Assembly (NCBI GenBank): GCA_036268995.1
Contig: DATATB010000114.1
Location: forward strand, 37,558 to 101,557
DNA: 64,000 bases
Source of the DNA: DATATB01 sp036268995
GTDB taxonomy: Bacteria; Planctomycetota; Planctomycetia; Pirellulales; PNKZ01
Direction of reading: 5' to 3'
A program made the translations under genes and the position numbers. Of this stretch, positions 31,734-43,200 are shown one piece after another (position 1 is the stretch's first letter; each line of letters opens with the position of its first letter). A model generated the notes under the pieces. It made no database searches. It was not told the origin of the DNA and saw only the letters and a program-made list of their open reading frames with translations.

Positions 31734-32073
31734 GGGTTTGTTTGACCCCCTTCTCAGGCGGCTTGACGGGTCGCTTTGCGTTGTCTGTGTCGGTTTTTGT
31801 CTACACGTTTGCTAGCGCCGCCACGTGAGTTGGAAGGCGCGGCAGCCGCGTAGTCCGTCGTTCGGGATGGCCACTCAAGCGGTGGCGTCGCGTATGACCG
31901 GCATCGACCACTGAGCAATGACCTATCACTGAGCTACGATCTGTCGAGCAACGATCTATTGAGCATCGCCGTTCAAGCAGTTTGCGGCCGCGATCAGGAT
32001 GCGTTTCCCGCGGCCGAGCCCATTGCGTCCCTTCATTCGCCATTTTTTTTGAAAACCTAAGGAGATTCGACAC

Positions 32074-33762
32074 ATGCAAATCTTGGAACTCGCCCACCAA
32101 GATGCCGGGCAGCCGGCCGTGGGCCGCGGCAGGGTCAATACCCGCCGCCTGTGGCTCGCTCTGGCCTTGGGCCTGACCCTGGTTCTTCCGGCCACGCAGG
32201 CTTGGGCCCAGCGCCGCCCCACGGCGTCTGACGCCGATATCAAGCGCGCCTTCGGCCTGCCGGCTGACTATAAAAACAAAAAGGCCTTCGACGATCTCAA
32301 GGCCGGTCTCAACAGCTTTGTCGCCGGCAATTACGCCGCGGCCATCGAGAAATTCGACGCCGCTCACAAGAAGGATGGCACGCTGGCCCCCGGCCACGTC
32401 GCCGTTGCCGGCCTGTATGCCGCCGCCAATCGCGTCGACCTGGCCCGCCGGGAACTCGAGGAGGCTGCCATCGACAAACCCGACAGCCCCGATGTGTATC
32501 TGGCGCTGGGCGATCTGGGTCTGCGTGAAGGCCGCTTGACCGACGCGCAGTTGGAATACCGCGCGGCCGAAGAAGCCCACAAGAAGCTGCAAATCGACCC
32601 CGCTTCCACCGAAGCCAAATCGTTCAATCGCCGGTTGTACTTCGGTCTGACCTCGATCGCCGAACAACGCCGCAAATGGGACCAGGCCAAGGCCTTCTCC
32701 GAAATGTGGCTGGCCAACACCGAGGCTGAAAAAGGCAAGGAGTTGACCACCGAGACCGAGAAGAACCAGCAGGCCGCCGCCCTCCAGCATCTGGCCCAGG
32801 CTGAATACTTCCTCGATCAGCCCGAAGAAGCCGAAAAGGCCCTGGTCCGCGCCGCCAAGCTCAACGACGACTTGCTGAACCCCAAGACCCAGATGGGCTT
32901 GTTCGCCACGCAGCAGGCCAACATCAAGGCCGGCGGCGATCGCACCAACGAAGATTACCTGAGCCTGATGAAGCAGGCCCAAAAGTACATGGAAGAAGGG
33001 ATCGCCACGTCCACTGGCGACGAAGCCAAGGCCCGCGCCGAGGGCCAGTATGCCCAGTGGCTCGTGCAGGACAACAAGATCGCCGAGGCCGAACAGCACG
33101 CCAACAAGGCTCTGCAGCTCGACCCGAAGTCGGACGCCTACAAGCGCGTCGTGGCGATCCTCGACTTGCACCGTCACAATTTCAAGGAAGCTGAAAAGTA
33201 CTTCCGCGAAATGTACGAAAAGTCGCCCAGCGACATGTTCGCCAGCAACAACCTCGCGCTGGCCCTCGTCGGGCTCGCCAGCGGCATGAAAGAAGGCAGC
33301 ACCGAGCAGACCGACGCTCTGCGCATGGCTGAGGAATTGTCCACGGTCAATGCCCGGGCCAACCAGAAGTCGGCCGAAGCCCTATCCACCTTGGGCTGGG
33401 TCTACTTGAACCAGAACCGCGTCAACGAAGCCAGCCAGCTTCTGGGCCAGGTGTTTCAAGCCGCCCAGCAGCAGCAGCAGGGCATGAGCCCGGACACGGC
33501 CTTCTACCTCGCCAAAGCCCTGGCCCGCAACGGCCAACTCAGCGAAGCCATGAAAGTGCTGCAACAGGCGATCTCGGTCACCAGCCCGTTCATGTATCGC
33601 GAAGAGGCCGAAAGCTGGCTGAGTCAGCTCGAAGGTCAGGGAGTCAAACCCAACACGACCGAATCGACGCCCAGCACCCAGACGGGTGCGAAGTCGGACG
33701 CCGGCTCGGGTTCCAGCGGCGGCAAGGCCCCCAGCAATCCGCCGGCCCGTAACCCAAAGTAG
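32074..33762 (+). CDS. Secreted tetratricopeptide-repeat protein
   Basis: 562 residues. The ATG is preceded by AAGGAG at 32059-32064 with 9-nt spacing, the clearest ribosome site in the window. A basic stretch and hydrophobic core at residues 24-42 end in ATQAWA, a likely signal-peptidase site. TPR-type helical pairs follow from about residue 60 (FDDLKAGLNSFVAGNYAAAI, then VYLALGDLGLREGRLTDAQL) to about 515, and the tail is a low-complexity Ser/Gly/Pro linker. TPR repeats make protein-binding scaffolds; the partner cannot be told from sequence. The gene is divergent from the giant surface gene and ends in its own terminator, so it is probably transcribed alone. Export to the periplasm is an inference from the signal peptide. 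Confidence 0.85.
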   Translation: MQILELAHQDAGQPAVGRGRVNTRRLWLALALGLTLVLPATQAWAQRRPTASDADIKRAFGLPADYKNKKAFDDLKAGLNSFVAGNYAAAIEKFDAAHKKDGTLAPGHVAVAGLYAAANRVDLARRELEEAAIDKPDSPDVYLALGDLGLREGRLTDAQLEYRAAEEAHKKLQIDPASTEAKSFNRRLYFGLTSIAEQRRKWDQAKAFSEMWLANTEAEKGKELTTETEKNQQAAALQHLAQAEYFLDQPEEAEKALVRAAKLNDDLLNPKTQMGLFATQQANIKAGGDRTNEDYLSLMKQAQKYMEEGIATSTGDEAKARAEGQYAQWLVQDNKIAEAEQHANKALQLDPKSDAYKRVVAILDLHRHNFKEAEKYFREMYEKSPSDMFASNNLALALVGLASGMKEGSTEQTDALRMAEELSTVNARANQKSAEALSTLGWVYLNQNRVNEASQLLGQVFQAAQQQQQGMSPDTAFYLAKALARNGQLSEAMKVLQQAISVTSPFMYREEAESWLSQLEGQGVKPNTTESTPSTQTGAKSDAGSGSSGGKAPSNPPARNPK

Positions 33763-33796
33763 AACTGCGTCCCGCAGTTTAAACTTGATTCGCAGT

Positions 33797-33835
33797 GGCC
33801 GTTGGCGCCTTCCCAGGCGCCAACGGCCTTTTTTT
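33797..33835 (+). terminator. Rho-independent terminator of the TPR gene
   Basis: Perfect 14-bp stem GGCCGTTGGCGCCT / AGGCGCCAACGGCC around the loop TCCC, followed by seven T residues. It starts 35 nt after the stop codon. Confidence 0.9.
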
Positions 33836-33841
33836 GCATTA

Positions 33842-33880
33842 CCCCTCTCCCCCTGGGAGAGGTCGGGTGAGGGTCCCCCC
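33842..33880 (+). repeat. Dispersed palindromic intergenic element (variant copy)
   Basis: Starts with CCCCTCTCCCCCTGGGAGAG, a hairpin with arms CCTCTCCC and GGGAGAGG, followed by a GGTGAGGG-type tail. It is related to the elements at 49792-49835, 52949-52992 and 54834-54873 but not identical. It lies between the terminator and the phosphatase gene. Confidence 0.6.
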
Positions 33881-34069
33881 GTCTTCCTTCCTTCCTCCTT
33901 CCTCCTTCCTTCGTTCCATCTTCGCGTTCTTCGCGGCCTTCTGTTCAAATCCTTTTGTCTTCCCGCCCCAGTTTTCGTTCAAACTTCCGCCATGAGAGAG
34001 TAAGTTGAGAGGGGGCGGAAAAATCGGAACGTGTTTTTCAGTCGATCGATTGCTCCCAGGAAATCTGTG

Positions 34070-36688
34070 ATGTCTGAATTGCCACGTCGGCAGTTTATCC
34101 AAGCCTCGGCGGCGCTGGTTGCCGGCGCAGCCGCTAGCACCGGCCCGGCAGCCTCCGCAGCCCCGCCCGCATCGATTCAACCCAGCCAGCCGCCGGCGAC
34201 CGCGCCTTTTAGCAGCCAATGGAACGCGAGCCACGATCGCGTCTGGCTGGGACCCGAGTATTGGGCCAATCCGCTGCAGGATTGGCGCCTTGCGGCCGGG
34301 CGAATCGAATGTCTGCACGCCGCGCTCGATCGGCACGTGCATCTGCTCACGCGGCAGATCGGCCCCGGCGACGGCGAACTGGACATGCGCGTGCGATTGG
34401 GATCTGTGGGGCCGGGCGCGCTCGTCGCCGGTCGCGGGTCGGCCGGCTTTCGCATCGGCATTCGCGGCCCGCTGGACGACTATCGAAATGCCCTGCTCTA
34501 CGGCTCCGGTCTCGACGCGGGCCTGACTGCCGCCGGCGGACTGTTTATCGGCAAGGTCGCCGACGCGGTGCCCGGCACCGTGGCGCTGGCCGCCGAGGCC
34601 TACGAATTGCGGCTTGCCGTCCGCCCTCAAAACGGCGCGTGCCTCGTAGCGCTCGAAGTCTACGATGCGGCCGGCAAGCTGCTCGGCCGCGTCGAGCGCG
34701 CCGGCGTCCCGGCAGCATCGCTCGCCGGTGGCCTGGCCCTGGTCGCCAACTTCGGCCGCCCGCTGCCCCGCGGCAAAGCCCGCGCGGCCGGCAAACCGCC
34801 AAAGACCGCCGGGGCTGGACGGTGGTGGTTTGCCGATTGGCAGGTCGCAGGCAGCCGGCTCGAAGCGCACGACGATCGCGCGTTCGGCCCCCTGCTCTTC
34901 AATCAATACACGCTCAGCGGCGGCGTGTTGAAAATGACGGCCCAGATGCCGCCCATCGGCAGCCAGGACTCGCAAACCGTCCGCCTCCAGACGCGCCCGA
35001 CCGGCAAGGCCGACTGGCATACGTTGGCCGAAGCCACGATCGAGCCGCAGGCCCGCACCGCCACGTTCCGCATCGAAAAATGGAACGATCGCGTCGATAC
35101 GCCCTACCGCCTGGCGTACAGCCTGGCGTCGATCGACGGCCGCCAGGGCGCGGAGCCGAACGTGCATTATCTGGAAGGCACAATCCGTCGCGATCCGATC
35201 GATCAGCCGCAATTGAGCTTGGCGAACATTTCGTGCAATACGCACGCGGCCTTTCCCAACGCCGGCTACGTGGCCCACGTCGCCGCGCTCAATCCCGACC
35301 TGATCGCGTTTGTCGGCGACCAGTTTTACGAAGGCAGCGGCGGTTACGGCATCGTGCAAAAACCGCTGGACGCCGCGGTGCTCGACTATCTGCGCAAATG
35401 GTATCTGCACGGCTGGACCTGGCGCGAGCTGACGCGCGACCGTCCCAGCATTTCGCTGCCCGACGACCACGACATGTATCAGGGCAACATCTGGGGCGAA
35501 GCCGGCGGCCCGCGGCATGGCACGCAAGAGATGGGCGGCTACGACATGCCGCCCGCGTGGGTTAATGTCGTACACCGCACGCAGACCGCGCATCATCCCG
35601 ATCCGTATGATCCCACGCCGGTTCGCCAGGACATCAGCGTGTATTACGGCCCGCTCAACTATGGCCGCATCAGCTTCGCCGTCCTGGCCGATCGGATGTT
35701 CAAGAGCGGCCCCGAGGGCAAGGTGCCCTCTACCGGCAGCCGCGGCGACCACGTCGTCGATCCCGCTTTCGATCCGCGCACGGCCGACGTGCCCGGCGCC
35801 GAGTTGCTGGGCGAGCGGCAGCTCAAGTTCCTGCGCGCGTGGGCCGGCGATTGGCGCAATGCTGAAATGAAAGCGGTCATCTCCCAGACGGTCTTCACGG
35901 CCATGGCGACCACTCACGGCGGCAATCGCGAGCGGCTCCGCGCCGACTACGATGCCAACGGCTGGCCGCAAACCGGCCGCAACCAGGCGCTCCGCGAAAT
36001 CCGCAAAGCCTTCGCCGTGCACATTGCCGGCGATCAGCACCTGCCGGCCGTGGTGCACTACGGCATCGACGCCCACCGCGATGGGCCCGTGGCCTTTGCC
36101 GGCCCGGCCGTCAACGTCGGCTATCCACGCTGGTGGGAACCCGATCGGCCGGGCGAGAACCGTGCGGCCGGCGCTCCGGAAAACACCGGCGACTTCCTCG
36201 ACCATTTTGGCAATCGGCTCACCGTGCTGGCCGTGGCCAACGGTGCCATCGAGCCTCGCTCGGGCGTGCTCGAGATGCTGGCCGACCGCGCCAGCGGCTT
36301 GGGCCTGGTGCGGTTCAACAAGCTGCTGCAGCAAATCACGTTCGAGTGCTGGCCGCTACTGGCCGATCCCACGATGCCTGGGCAGCAGTTTCCTGGCTGG
36401 CCCGTCTCGGTCAACGTGTTGGACAACTACGGCCGGCAGGCGACGGCCTTTTTGCCGCAGTTGGAGATTGGCGGCATTTCGCAGCCGGTGGTGCAAATCG
36501 TGGACGAGCGGACCGGCGAGATCGAGTACACCGTGCGCGTGAATCAGCCCTGGTTCGACCCGAAAGTTTTTGCCCCTGGCCCCTACACGATTCGCGTGAT
36601 CGATCCCGAGGGCAACCGCCAGCGTGAGCTGCGCAACATCGCCGCCGGCCCCCGCGACAACCGCCGCCTCCGCATCGAGTTCGGCTAA
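34070..36688 (+). CDS. Tat-exported PhoD-like phosphatase / metallophosphoesterase-type protein
   Basis: 872 residues from the ATG at 34070. AGGA at 34058-34061 supports this start, and it places a twin-arginine signal (PRRQFIQASAALVAG) at the very N-terminus; the GTG at 34031 would add 13 residues in front. The N-terminal half is beta-rich with no firm assignment. The catalytic half carries PhoD-type metal-site motifs: GDQFYE near residue 416, LPDDHDMYQGN near 464 and AGDQHLP near 653, followed by a VHYG histidine. PhoD-family enzymes are periplasmic phosphomono- or diesterases that release phosphate from organic esters; the substrate here is unknown. At over 850 residues it is longer than classical PhoD. 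It sits alone between two terminator-like structures, so it is probably monocistronic. No Pho-box was recognised upstream. Confidence 0.8.
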   Translation: MSELPRRQFIQASAALVAGAAASTGPAASAAPPASIQPSQPPATAPFSSQWNASHDRVWLGPEYWANPLQDWRLAAGRIECLHAALDRHVHLLTRQIGPGDGELDMRVRLGSVGPGALVAGRGSAGFRIGIRGPLDDYRNALLYGSGLDAGLTAAGGLFIGKVADAVPGTVALAAEAYELRLAVRPQNGACLVALEVYDAAGKLLGRVERAGVPAASLAGGLALVANFGRPLPRGKARAAGKPPKTAGAGRWWFADWQVAGSRLEAHDDRAFGPLLFNQYTLSGGVLKMTAQMPPIGSQDSQTVRLQTRPTGKADWHTLAEATIEPQARTATFRIEKWNDRVDTPYRLAYSLASIDGRQGAEPNVHYLEGTIRRDPIDQPQLSLANISCNTHAAFPNAGYVAHVAALNPDLIAFVGDQFYEGSGGYGIVQKPLDAAVLDYLRKWYLHGWTWRELTRDRPSISLPDDHDMYQGNIWGEAGGPRHGTQEMGGYDMPPAWVNVVHRTQTAHHPDPYDPTPVRQDISVYYGPLNYGRISFAVLADRMFKSGPEGKVPSTGSRGDHVVDPAFDPRTADVPGAELLGERQLKFLRAWAGDWRNAEMKAVISQTVFTAMATTHGGNRERLRADYDANGWPQTGRNQALREIRKAFAVHIAGDQHLPAVVHYGIDAHRDGPVAFAGPAVNVGYPRWWEPDRPGENRAAGAPENTGDFLDHFGNRLTVLAVANGAIEPRSGVLEMLADRASGLGLVRFNKLLQQITFECWPLLADPTMPGQQFPGWPVSVNVLDNYGRQATAFLPQLEIGGISQPVVQIVDERTGEIEYTVRVNQPWFDPKVFAPGPYTIRVIDPEGNRQRELRNIAAGPRDNRRLRIEFG

Positions 36689-36735
36689 AAAAAGGGGTCA
36701 GAACTATTTTTCAAAAATAGTTCTGACCCCTTTTT
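36689..36735 (+). terminator. Perfect 47-nt palindrome acting as a terminator, REP-like
   Basis: Two 23-nt arms, AAAAAGGGGTCAGAACTATT plus TTT and its exact complement, around a single C, starting directly after the phosphatase stop codon. The A and T flanks make it a terminator on both strands. The GGGGTCAG...CTGACCCC core is typical of dispersed bacterial palindromes; a link to REP-type elements is an inference. Confidence 0.75.
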
Positions 36736-37285
36736 CTGCGCGCAACGGACCGGCCGGGCAGCAGAAACGCCCGTCGCCTTATTTTATGGGAAAACCACGC
36801 AGGCTGGGGCAGAGGAAAACGAGGCCGGCATGGCGGGCCTCTGCCCGACTCACGTTGCTAGGTTCCGGTTCTCCGTAACCTGAAAAATGGCCGCTGGATA
36901 CGACGAAAAGTCGCTGGCTGTTAAAAACATAATCGGACCGATTTACCTCTTGTCGGGGGTCTGTCGCTGGTTATGTTGTGTATCTTGACTTGCCACCTGC
37001 ATTTCGCCAGCGTCGAGCTTGTCGGTTCCACGTCCCGCCCTGTTGTGGTTGGCCTGCTGCTGAAAGACGATCGCTCCATGCCTCGATTGGCCAGCCGGCT
37101 CCGCGCTCCCTTCCAGCCCTCGACCCGAGCCCAGCGTTGTCGCCGGCATTCTGCACTCCATGCTCGCGCCGCCAGCGATCGAATCGTTGACCGCATGTAT
37201 CGTTGCCTGGCCGAGGACCTATGACGACGCGTCGAGGCGCGTAGCACGTGATGCGTTGAGCGAAAACTCCAAAAGAGGACCGGTC
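36736..37285. other. Intergenic region upstream of the dockerin-bearing giant gene
   Basis: About 550 nt with no credible gene. It contains a 13-nt near-palindrome AATCGGACCGATT at 36931-36943, a possible operator. A weak TTGTCG-16-TATGTT promoter-like pair starts near 36951. A strong AGAGGA ribosome site lies at 37274-37279. Confidence 0.45.
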
Positions 37286-40200
37286 ATGGCGTCGCAAACT
37301 TCTCGAGATCGTCAACGACGAGCCAAGCGCCTGCGGACCACGAGCTTGCCGGAATACCTGGTTTTTGGCGGCTCCGGGGCTAGTCGGCGGCGCCGTCCAC
37401 TGGCCGCGTATTATCGGTCGCTCACGCTCGAGCGGCTGGAAAATCGCTGCCTGCTGGCCACGTTCACCGACTCTGCCCCGGCGTTGAACCTGGTGCTGGC
37501 CGCCAACCAAAACGTGGGCATCATCAGCACCGGCACAGCCTATACGCTCACGCTCAACTCGGGCACGTGGAGCGGCATCAACGACTCGAATGTCAGCGGC
37601 AACGGCACCAGCACGCTCTCGGTCACCAGTGCCGGCCTAAGCGCGTTCACCTCGGGCGTCAACATCACCGACACGGGCAGCACGGGCGGCGACGGCGTCA
37701 CGTTCAACACCAGCGAGGCCTCTGGATACTTCAATAGTATTGTCATCACGCTCTCCCATTCCTCGGCAACCGGCCTGGCCTTCAACGGCGCGACCAGCTT
37801 CGAGAACTCGGCTGCGCTCACGGCCGCGGTCGACGGAACCGTGAACATCCATTCGGCCGCGGTCCTCACCAGCCAGGCCGGCTCGATCACGCTGTCATCC
37901 ACCGGCACGGATACCGCGCTCATCGCCGACGGCAACGTGATCAGCCAGAGCGGTGCCGTGATGCTCCAGGCAACCGGCAACGTGACCGTCGGCCCCGGCG
38001 TCGCGATCAACAGCGGCTCGGCTTCTCTAACCTTGGCCGCCGACGTGACGGCCGCCGGCGCCGGCGACGACGGCGTGGGCACGCTTTCGATCAACGGCGA
38101 TGCGACCGTGACAACCACCGGCACGATCACGCTCCGCGGGGCGGACGTGAACATCGACAGCAGCAGCAACCCACCGGCCGTGGTGGGAGGCACGCGCGCG
38201 TTGGCGACCACGGCCGGCGCCACGCTCACCGGGCTCAGCGAACCCCAGGCCCTGGCCTTTGACTCCAGCGGCAACCTGTACGTGGCCAATATTACCGGCA
38301 ATAGCGTAGAGAAGTTCGCACCGGGGAGCACGACGGCCAGCGCCACGTATTCCACCGGCGTGAGCCAGCCCTTCGCCCTGGCCTTCGACCCCAGCGGCAA
38401 CCTGTACGTGGCCAACTACGGCAACGGCATGGTGGAAAAGTTTGCGCCGGGCAGCACCACGGCCAGCGCCACTTACTCCGCCGGTATGTCCGATCCCTAC
38501 GCGCTGGCCATCGACTCCAGCGGCAACCTGTACGTGGCTAACAACGGCAACGACACGGTGGAGGAGTTCGCGCCGGGGAACACTACGGTCATCGCCACTT
38601 ACTCCGTCGGCGTTTCCAACCCCGACGCCCTGGCCTTTGACTCGAGCGGCAACTTGTACGTGGCCAACTACGGCAACGGCACGGTGGAAAAGTTCGCGCC
38701 GGGGAGCACCACGGCCAGCGCCACCTACTCCACCGGTGTGAGCCTTCCCGACGCCCTGGCCTTCGACGCCCGCGGCAATCTGTACGTGGCAAACCTCAGC
38801 GGCACAGTGGAAAAGTTCGGGCCGGGGAGCACCACGGTCGGCGCCACTTACTCCGCTGGTGTGAACCAGCCCGACGCCCTGGCTTTCGACTCCAGCGGCA
38901 ACCTGTACGTGGCTAACAACGGCGGCACCACGGTGAGCAAGTTCGCGCCGGGAAGCACCACGGCCAGCTCCACGCTCACTGGGCTCGACCAACCCGACGC
39001 CCTGGCCTTCGACTACAGCGGCAACCTGTACGTGGCCAACTACGGCGACACCACGGTGAGCGAGTTCGCGCCGGCCAGCGTCACCGCTGCGGCTGCCGGC
39101 GTCGTGATTCAATCGTCAGTCGAGTCGCGGCCGATGCTCGTCGGCAGCACCAACAGCTCGCCCGTGGCCGGCATCAATCTCAGCAGCGCCGAGCTGGCCC
39201 AGATCTTCACAACTTCCACCGGCACGCTCACGATCGGCGACGGCCAGCAGACCGGCAATCTCACGTTCTCCACCGCCACGCTCGCCACCACCGCTGGCGC
39301 GGGTCTGGTCGTCGTGCAAGAGGCCGCCGGGGCGGGCCAAGTCATCCTGGACGACGGCGCCGGAAGCGGGACGGCGCTGAGCGGCAACGGCGGTTCGATC
39401 AGCATCATCGCCGGCACCGGCGGCATCGCGGCCCTGGCAGCCAGCAACTCGACCGCCGAGATCGCCACGACCGGCGCCTCGGTGACGCTGCTGACGAGCG
39501 GCCCCATCGGTACCAGCAGCAACCGCCTCCAATTCGCTAGCAATGCGAACACCGGGCAGCAAGTGGTCTCGATCGGTTCGACGGCCCTTCAGCCTGCAAG
39601 CGTCTACGTCGATGGCTTGGGCAGCCTGACGCTCGCTAACCTCATCGCCAACGGCTCCAACCCGACGATCGACGTCACGGCCCGCACGAACCTGGTCGTG
39701 GCCTCCGGCGGCACAATTAACGCCGGCAGCGGTGGGATCAAGTTGGGCGCCGATTTGACATCCGCCGGGACGGGCGATGACGGCGTCGGCACGCTCGCGA
39801 TCAACGCTGGAGCGACGGTCACGACGACCGGCACGACCACGCTCCGCGGGGCCGACGTGAACATCGACACCAGCAGCAACCCGGCCGTGGTCGGGGCCGC
39901 GCGCGTGCTGGCCACCACGGCCAGCGCTACGCTCACCGGGCTTAACAGTCCCGCCGCCCTGGCCTTCGACTCCAGCGGCAACCTGTACGTGGCCAATTTC
40001 GGCGGCACCACGGTGAGCAAGTTCGCGCCGGGGGCCACCACCGCCAGCGCCACGCTCACCGGGCTTAACGGACCCGACGCCCTGGCCTTTGACTCCAGTG
40101 GCAACCTGTACGTGACCAACGAGGGCGGCACCACGGTGAGCAAGTTCGCGCCGGGGGCCACCACGGCTAGTGCCACGCTCACCGGGCTTAACGGTCCCGC

Positions 40201-43200
40201 CGCCCTGGCCTTCGACTCCAGCGGCAACCTGTACGTGGCCAACTACGGCAGCGGCACGGTGAGCAAGTTCGCGCCGGGGGCCACCACAGCCAGCGCCACG
40301 CTCACTGGGCTTAACGGCCCCACCGCCCTGGCCTTTGACTCCAGCGGCAATCTGTACGTGGCCAACCGGGACGGCACCACGGTGAGCAAGTTCGCGCCGG
40401 GGGCCATCACGGCCAGCGCCACGCTCACGGGGCTTAACGGAGCCACCGCCCTGGCCTTCGACTCCAGCGGCAATCTGTACGTGGCCAACCTGGGCGGCAC
40501 CACGGTGAGCAAATTCGCGCCGGCCAGCGTCACCGCCGCGGCTGCCGGCGTCGTGATTCAATCGTCGGTCGAATCGCGGCCGATGCTCGTCGGCGGTGCC
40601 AACAGCTCGCCCGTGGCCGGCATCAATCTCAGCAGCGCCGAGCTGGCCCAGATCTTCACGACTGCCACCGGCACGCTCACGATCGGCGACGGCCAACAGA
40701 CCGGCAATCTCACGTTCTCCACCGCCACGCCCGCCACCACCGCTGGGGCGGGTCTGGTCGTCGTGCAAGAGGCCGTCGGCGCGGGGCAAGTCATCCTGGA
40801 CGACGGCGCCGGAAGCGGGACGGCCCTCAACGGCAACGGCGGATCGATCAGCATCACGGCCGGCAGCGGCGGCATCGCGGCCCTGGCAGCCAGCAACTCG
40901 ACCGCCGAGATCGCCACGACCGGCGCCTCGGTGACGCTGTTGACGAGCGGCCCCATCGGCACCAGCAGCAACCGCATCCAGTTCGCCAACAATGCAAATA
41001 CGGCCCAGCAAGTCGTCTCGATCGGTTCGACGATCATCCAGCCTTCGCGCGTCTACCTGGACAGCCTGGGCAGCCTGACTCTCGATAACCTCATCGCCTA
41101 CGGCTCCGACCCCACGATCGACGTCACGGCCCGCACGAACCTGGTCGTGGCCTCCGGCGGCACGATTAACGCCGGCGACGCTGCGATCGTACTTGGCGCG
41201 GATCTGACGGCTGCCGAAACGGGCGACAATGGCCTCGGCACGCTCTCGATCTCCGCCGGCGCGACCGTGACAACCACCAGCACGATCACGCTCCGCGGGG
41301 CGGACGTGAACATCGACACCAGCAGCAACCCGGCCGTCGTCGGGGCCGCGCGCGTGCTGGCCACCACGGCCAGCGCTACGCTCACCGGGCTCAGCGAACC
41401 CCAGGCCCTGGCCTTCGATTCCAGCGGCAACGTGTACGTGGCCAATATTATCGGCAATAGCGTAGAGAAGTTCGCACCGGGGAGCACCACGGCCAGCGCC
41501 ACGTATTCCACCGGCGTGAGCCAGCCCTTCGCCCTGGCCTTCGACTCCAGCGGCAACCTGTACGTCGCCAATGAGGGCAACGACACGGTGGAGAAGTTCG
41601 CGCCGGGGGCCACCACGCCCAGCGCCACGCTCATCGGGCTCAACGGCCCCTGGGCCCTGGCCTTCGACTCCAGTGGCAACCTGTACGTGGCCAACTCCGG
41701 CGGCAACACGGTGAGCGAGTTCGCGCCGGGGGCCACCACGCCCTACGCCACGCTCACCGGGCTTAGCTACCCCGAGGAACTGGCCTTTGACGCCAGCGGC
41801 AACTTGTACGTGGCCAGCTTCGGCAACAGCACGGTGGAGAAGTTCGCGCCGGGGAGCACCACGGCCAGCGCCACCTACTCCGCCGGTGTGAGCTTTCCCG
41901 ACGCCCTGGCCTTCGACGCCGGCGGCAATCTGTATGTGGCAAACTTTGGCGGCACAGTGGAAAAGTTCGCGCCGGGGAGTACCACGGCCCGCGCCACTTA
42001 CTCCGCTGGTGTGAACCAGCCCGACGCCCTGGCTTTCGACTCCAGTGGCAACCTGTACGTCGCCAATGAGGGCAACGGCACGGTGGAGGAGTTCGCGCCA
42101 GGGAGCAGCACGACCATTTCCACGCTCACTGGGCTCGACCAACCTTCCGCCCTGGCCTTCGACTCCAGCGGCAACCTGTACGTGGCTAACTTAGGCAACA
42201 CCACGGTGAGCAGGTTCGCGCCGGCCAGCGTCACGGCCGCGGCTGCCGGCGTCGTGATTCAATCGTCGGTCGAATCGCGGCCCATGCTCGTCGGCGGTGC
42301 CAACAGCTCGCCCGTGGCAGGCATCAATCTCACGAGCGCCGAGTTGGCCCAGATCGTCACGACTGCCACCGGCACCATCACCATCGGCGATGGCCAGCAG
42401 ACCGGCAACATCACGTTATCGACTGCCACGCTGGCCACCACGCCGGGCGCGGGTCTGGTCGTCGTGCAAAAGGCCGCCGGCGCGGGCCGGGTCATCCTGG
42501 ACGACGGCGCCGGAAGCGGGACGGCCCTCAACGGCAACGGCGGATCGATCAGCATCGCGGCCGGCAGCGGCGGCATTGCGGCCTTCGGTGCCAACGATTC
42601 GACCGCCGAGATCGCCACGACCGGCGCTTCGGTGACGCTGCTGACGAGCGGCCCCATCGGCACCAGCAGCAACCGCATCCAGTTCGCGGACGATTCGAAC
42701 ACCGCCCAGCAGGTAGTCTCGATCGGATCGACCACCGTCCAGCCCAGCAGTGTTTACCTGGACGGCCTAGGCAGCCTGACGCTCGATAACGTCATCGCAA
42801 GCGGCTCCAGCGCCACGGTCGACGTCACGGCCCGCACGAATCTGGTCGTGGCCTCCGGCGGCACGATCAACGGCGGCAGCGGCCCGATCATGCTGGGCGC
42901 CGATCTGACCGCTGCCGAAACGGGCGACGATGGCATCGGCACGCTCTCGATCTCCGCCGGCGCGACCGTGACAACCATCGGCACGATCACGCTCCGCGGG
43001 GCGGACGTGAACATCGACACCAGCAGCAACCCACCGGCCGTGGTTGGGGCCACGCGCGCGTTGGCGACCACGGCCGGCGCCACGCTCACCGGGCTCAGCG
43101 AACCCCAGACCCTGGCCTTCGATTCCAGCGGCAACCTATACGTGGCCAACGAGGGCGGCATCACAGTGAGCAAGTTCGCGCCGGGCGCCATCGCGGCCAG

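Larger units (their letters stand above)
30899..32073. other. Divergent intergenic region between the giant gene and the TPR gene
   Basis: About 1.2 kb with no convincing gene; the small ORFs here overlap each other and have no recognisable product. It holds a perfect 8-bp hairpin at 30942-30962 in the leader of the giant gene, an AAAACGC/GCGTTTT inverted repeat near 31254-31276, a possible promoter at 31706-31733 for the TPR gene, and degenerate GAGC-led repeats at 31911-31970. Confidence 0.6.

Noticed and set aside
33839..36334. An 831-codon open frame on the - strand
   Set aside because: Antisense to the PhoD-like gene, and begins or ends in intergenic repeats. No domain was recognised.
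37160..37285. Longer N-terminus for the dockerin-bearing giant
   Set aside because: The 42 extra codons have no ribosome site and would push the LEPR-XLL motif away from its usual place; AGAGGA precedes the ATG at 37286.
39116..42142. A 1,008-codon open frame on the - strand
   Set aside because: Antisense to the NHL-like super-repeats of the dockerin-bearing gene; its repeats only mirror those of the real gene.
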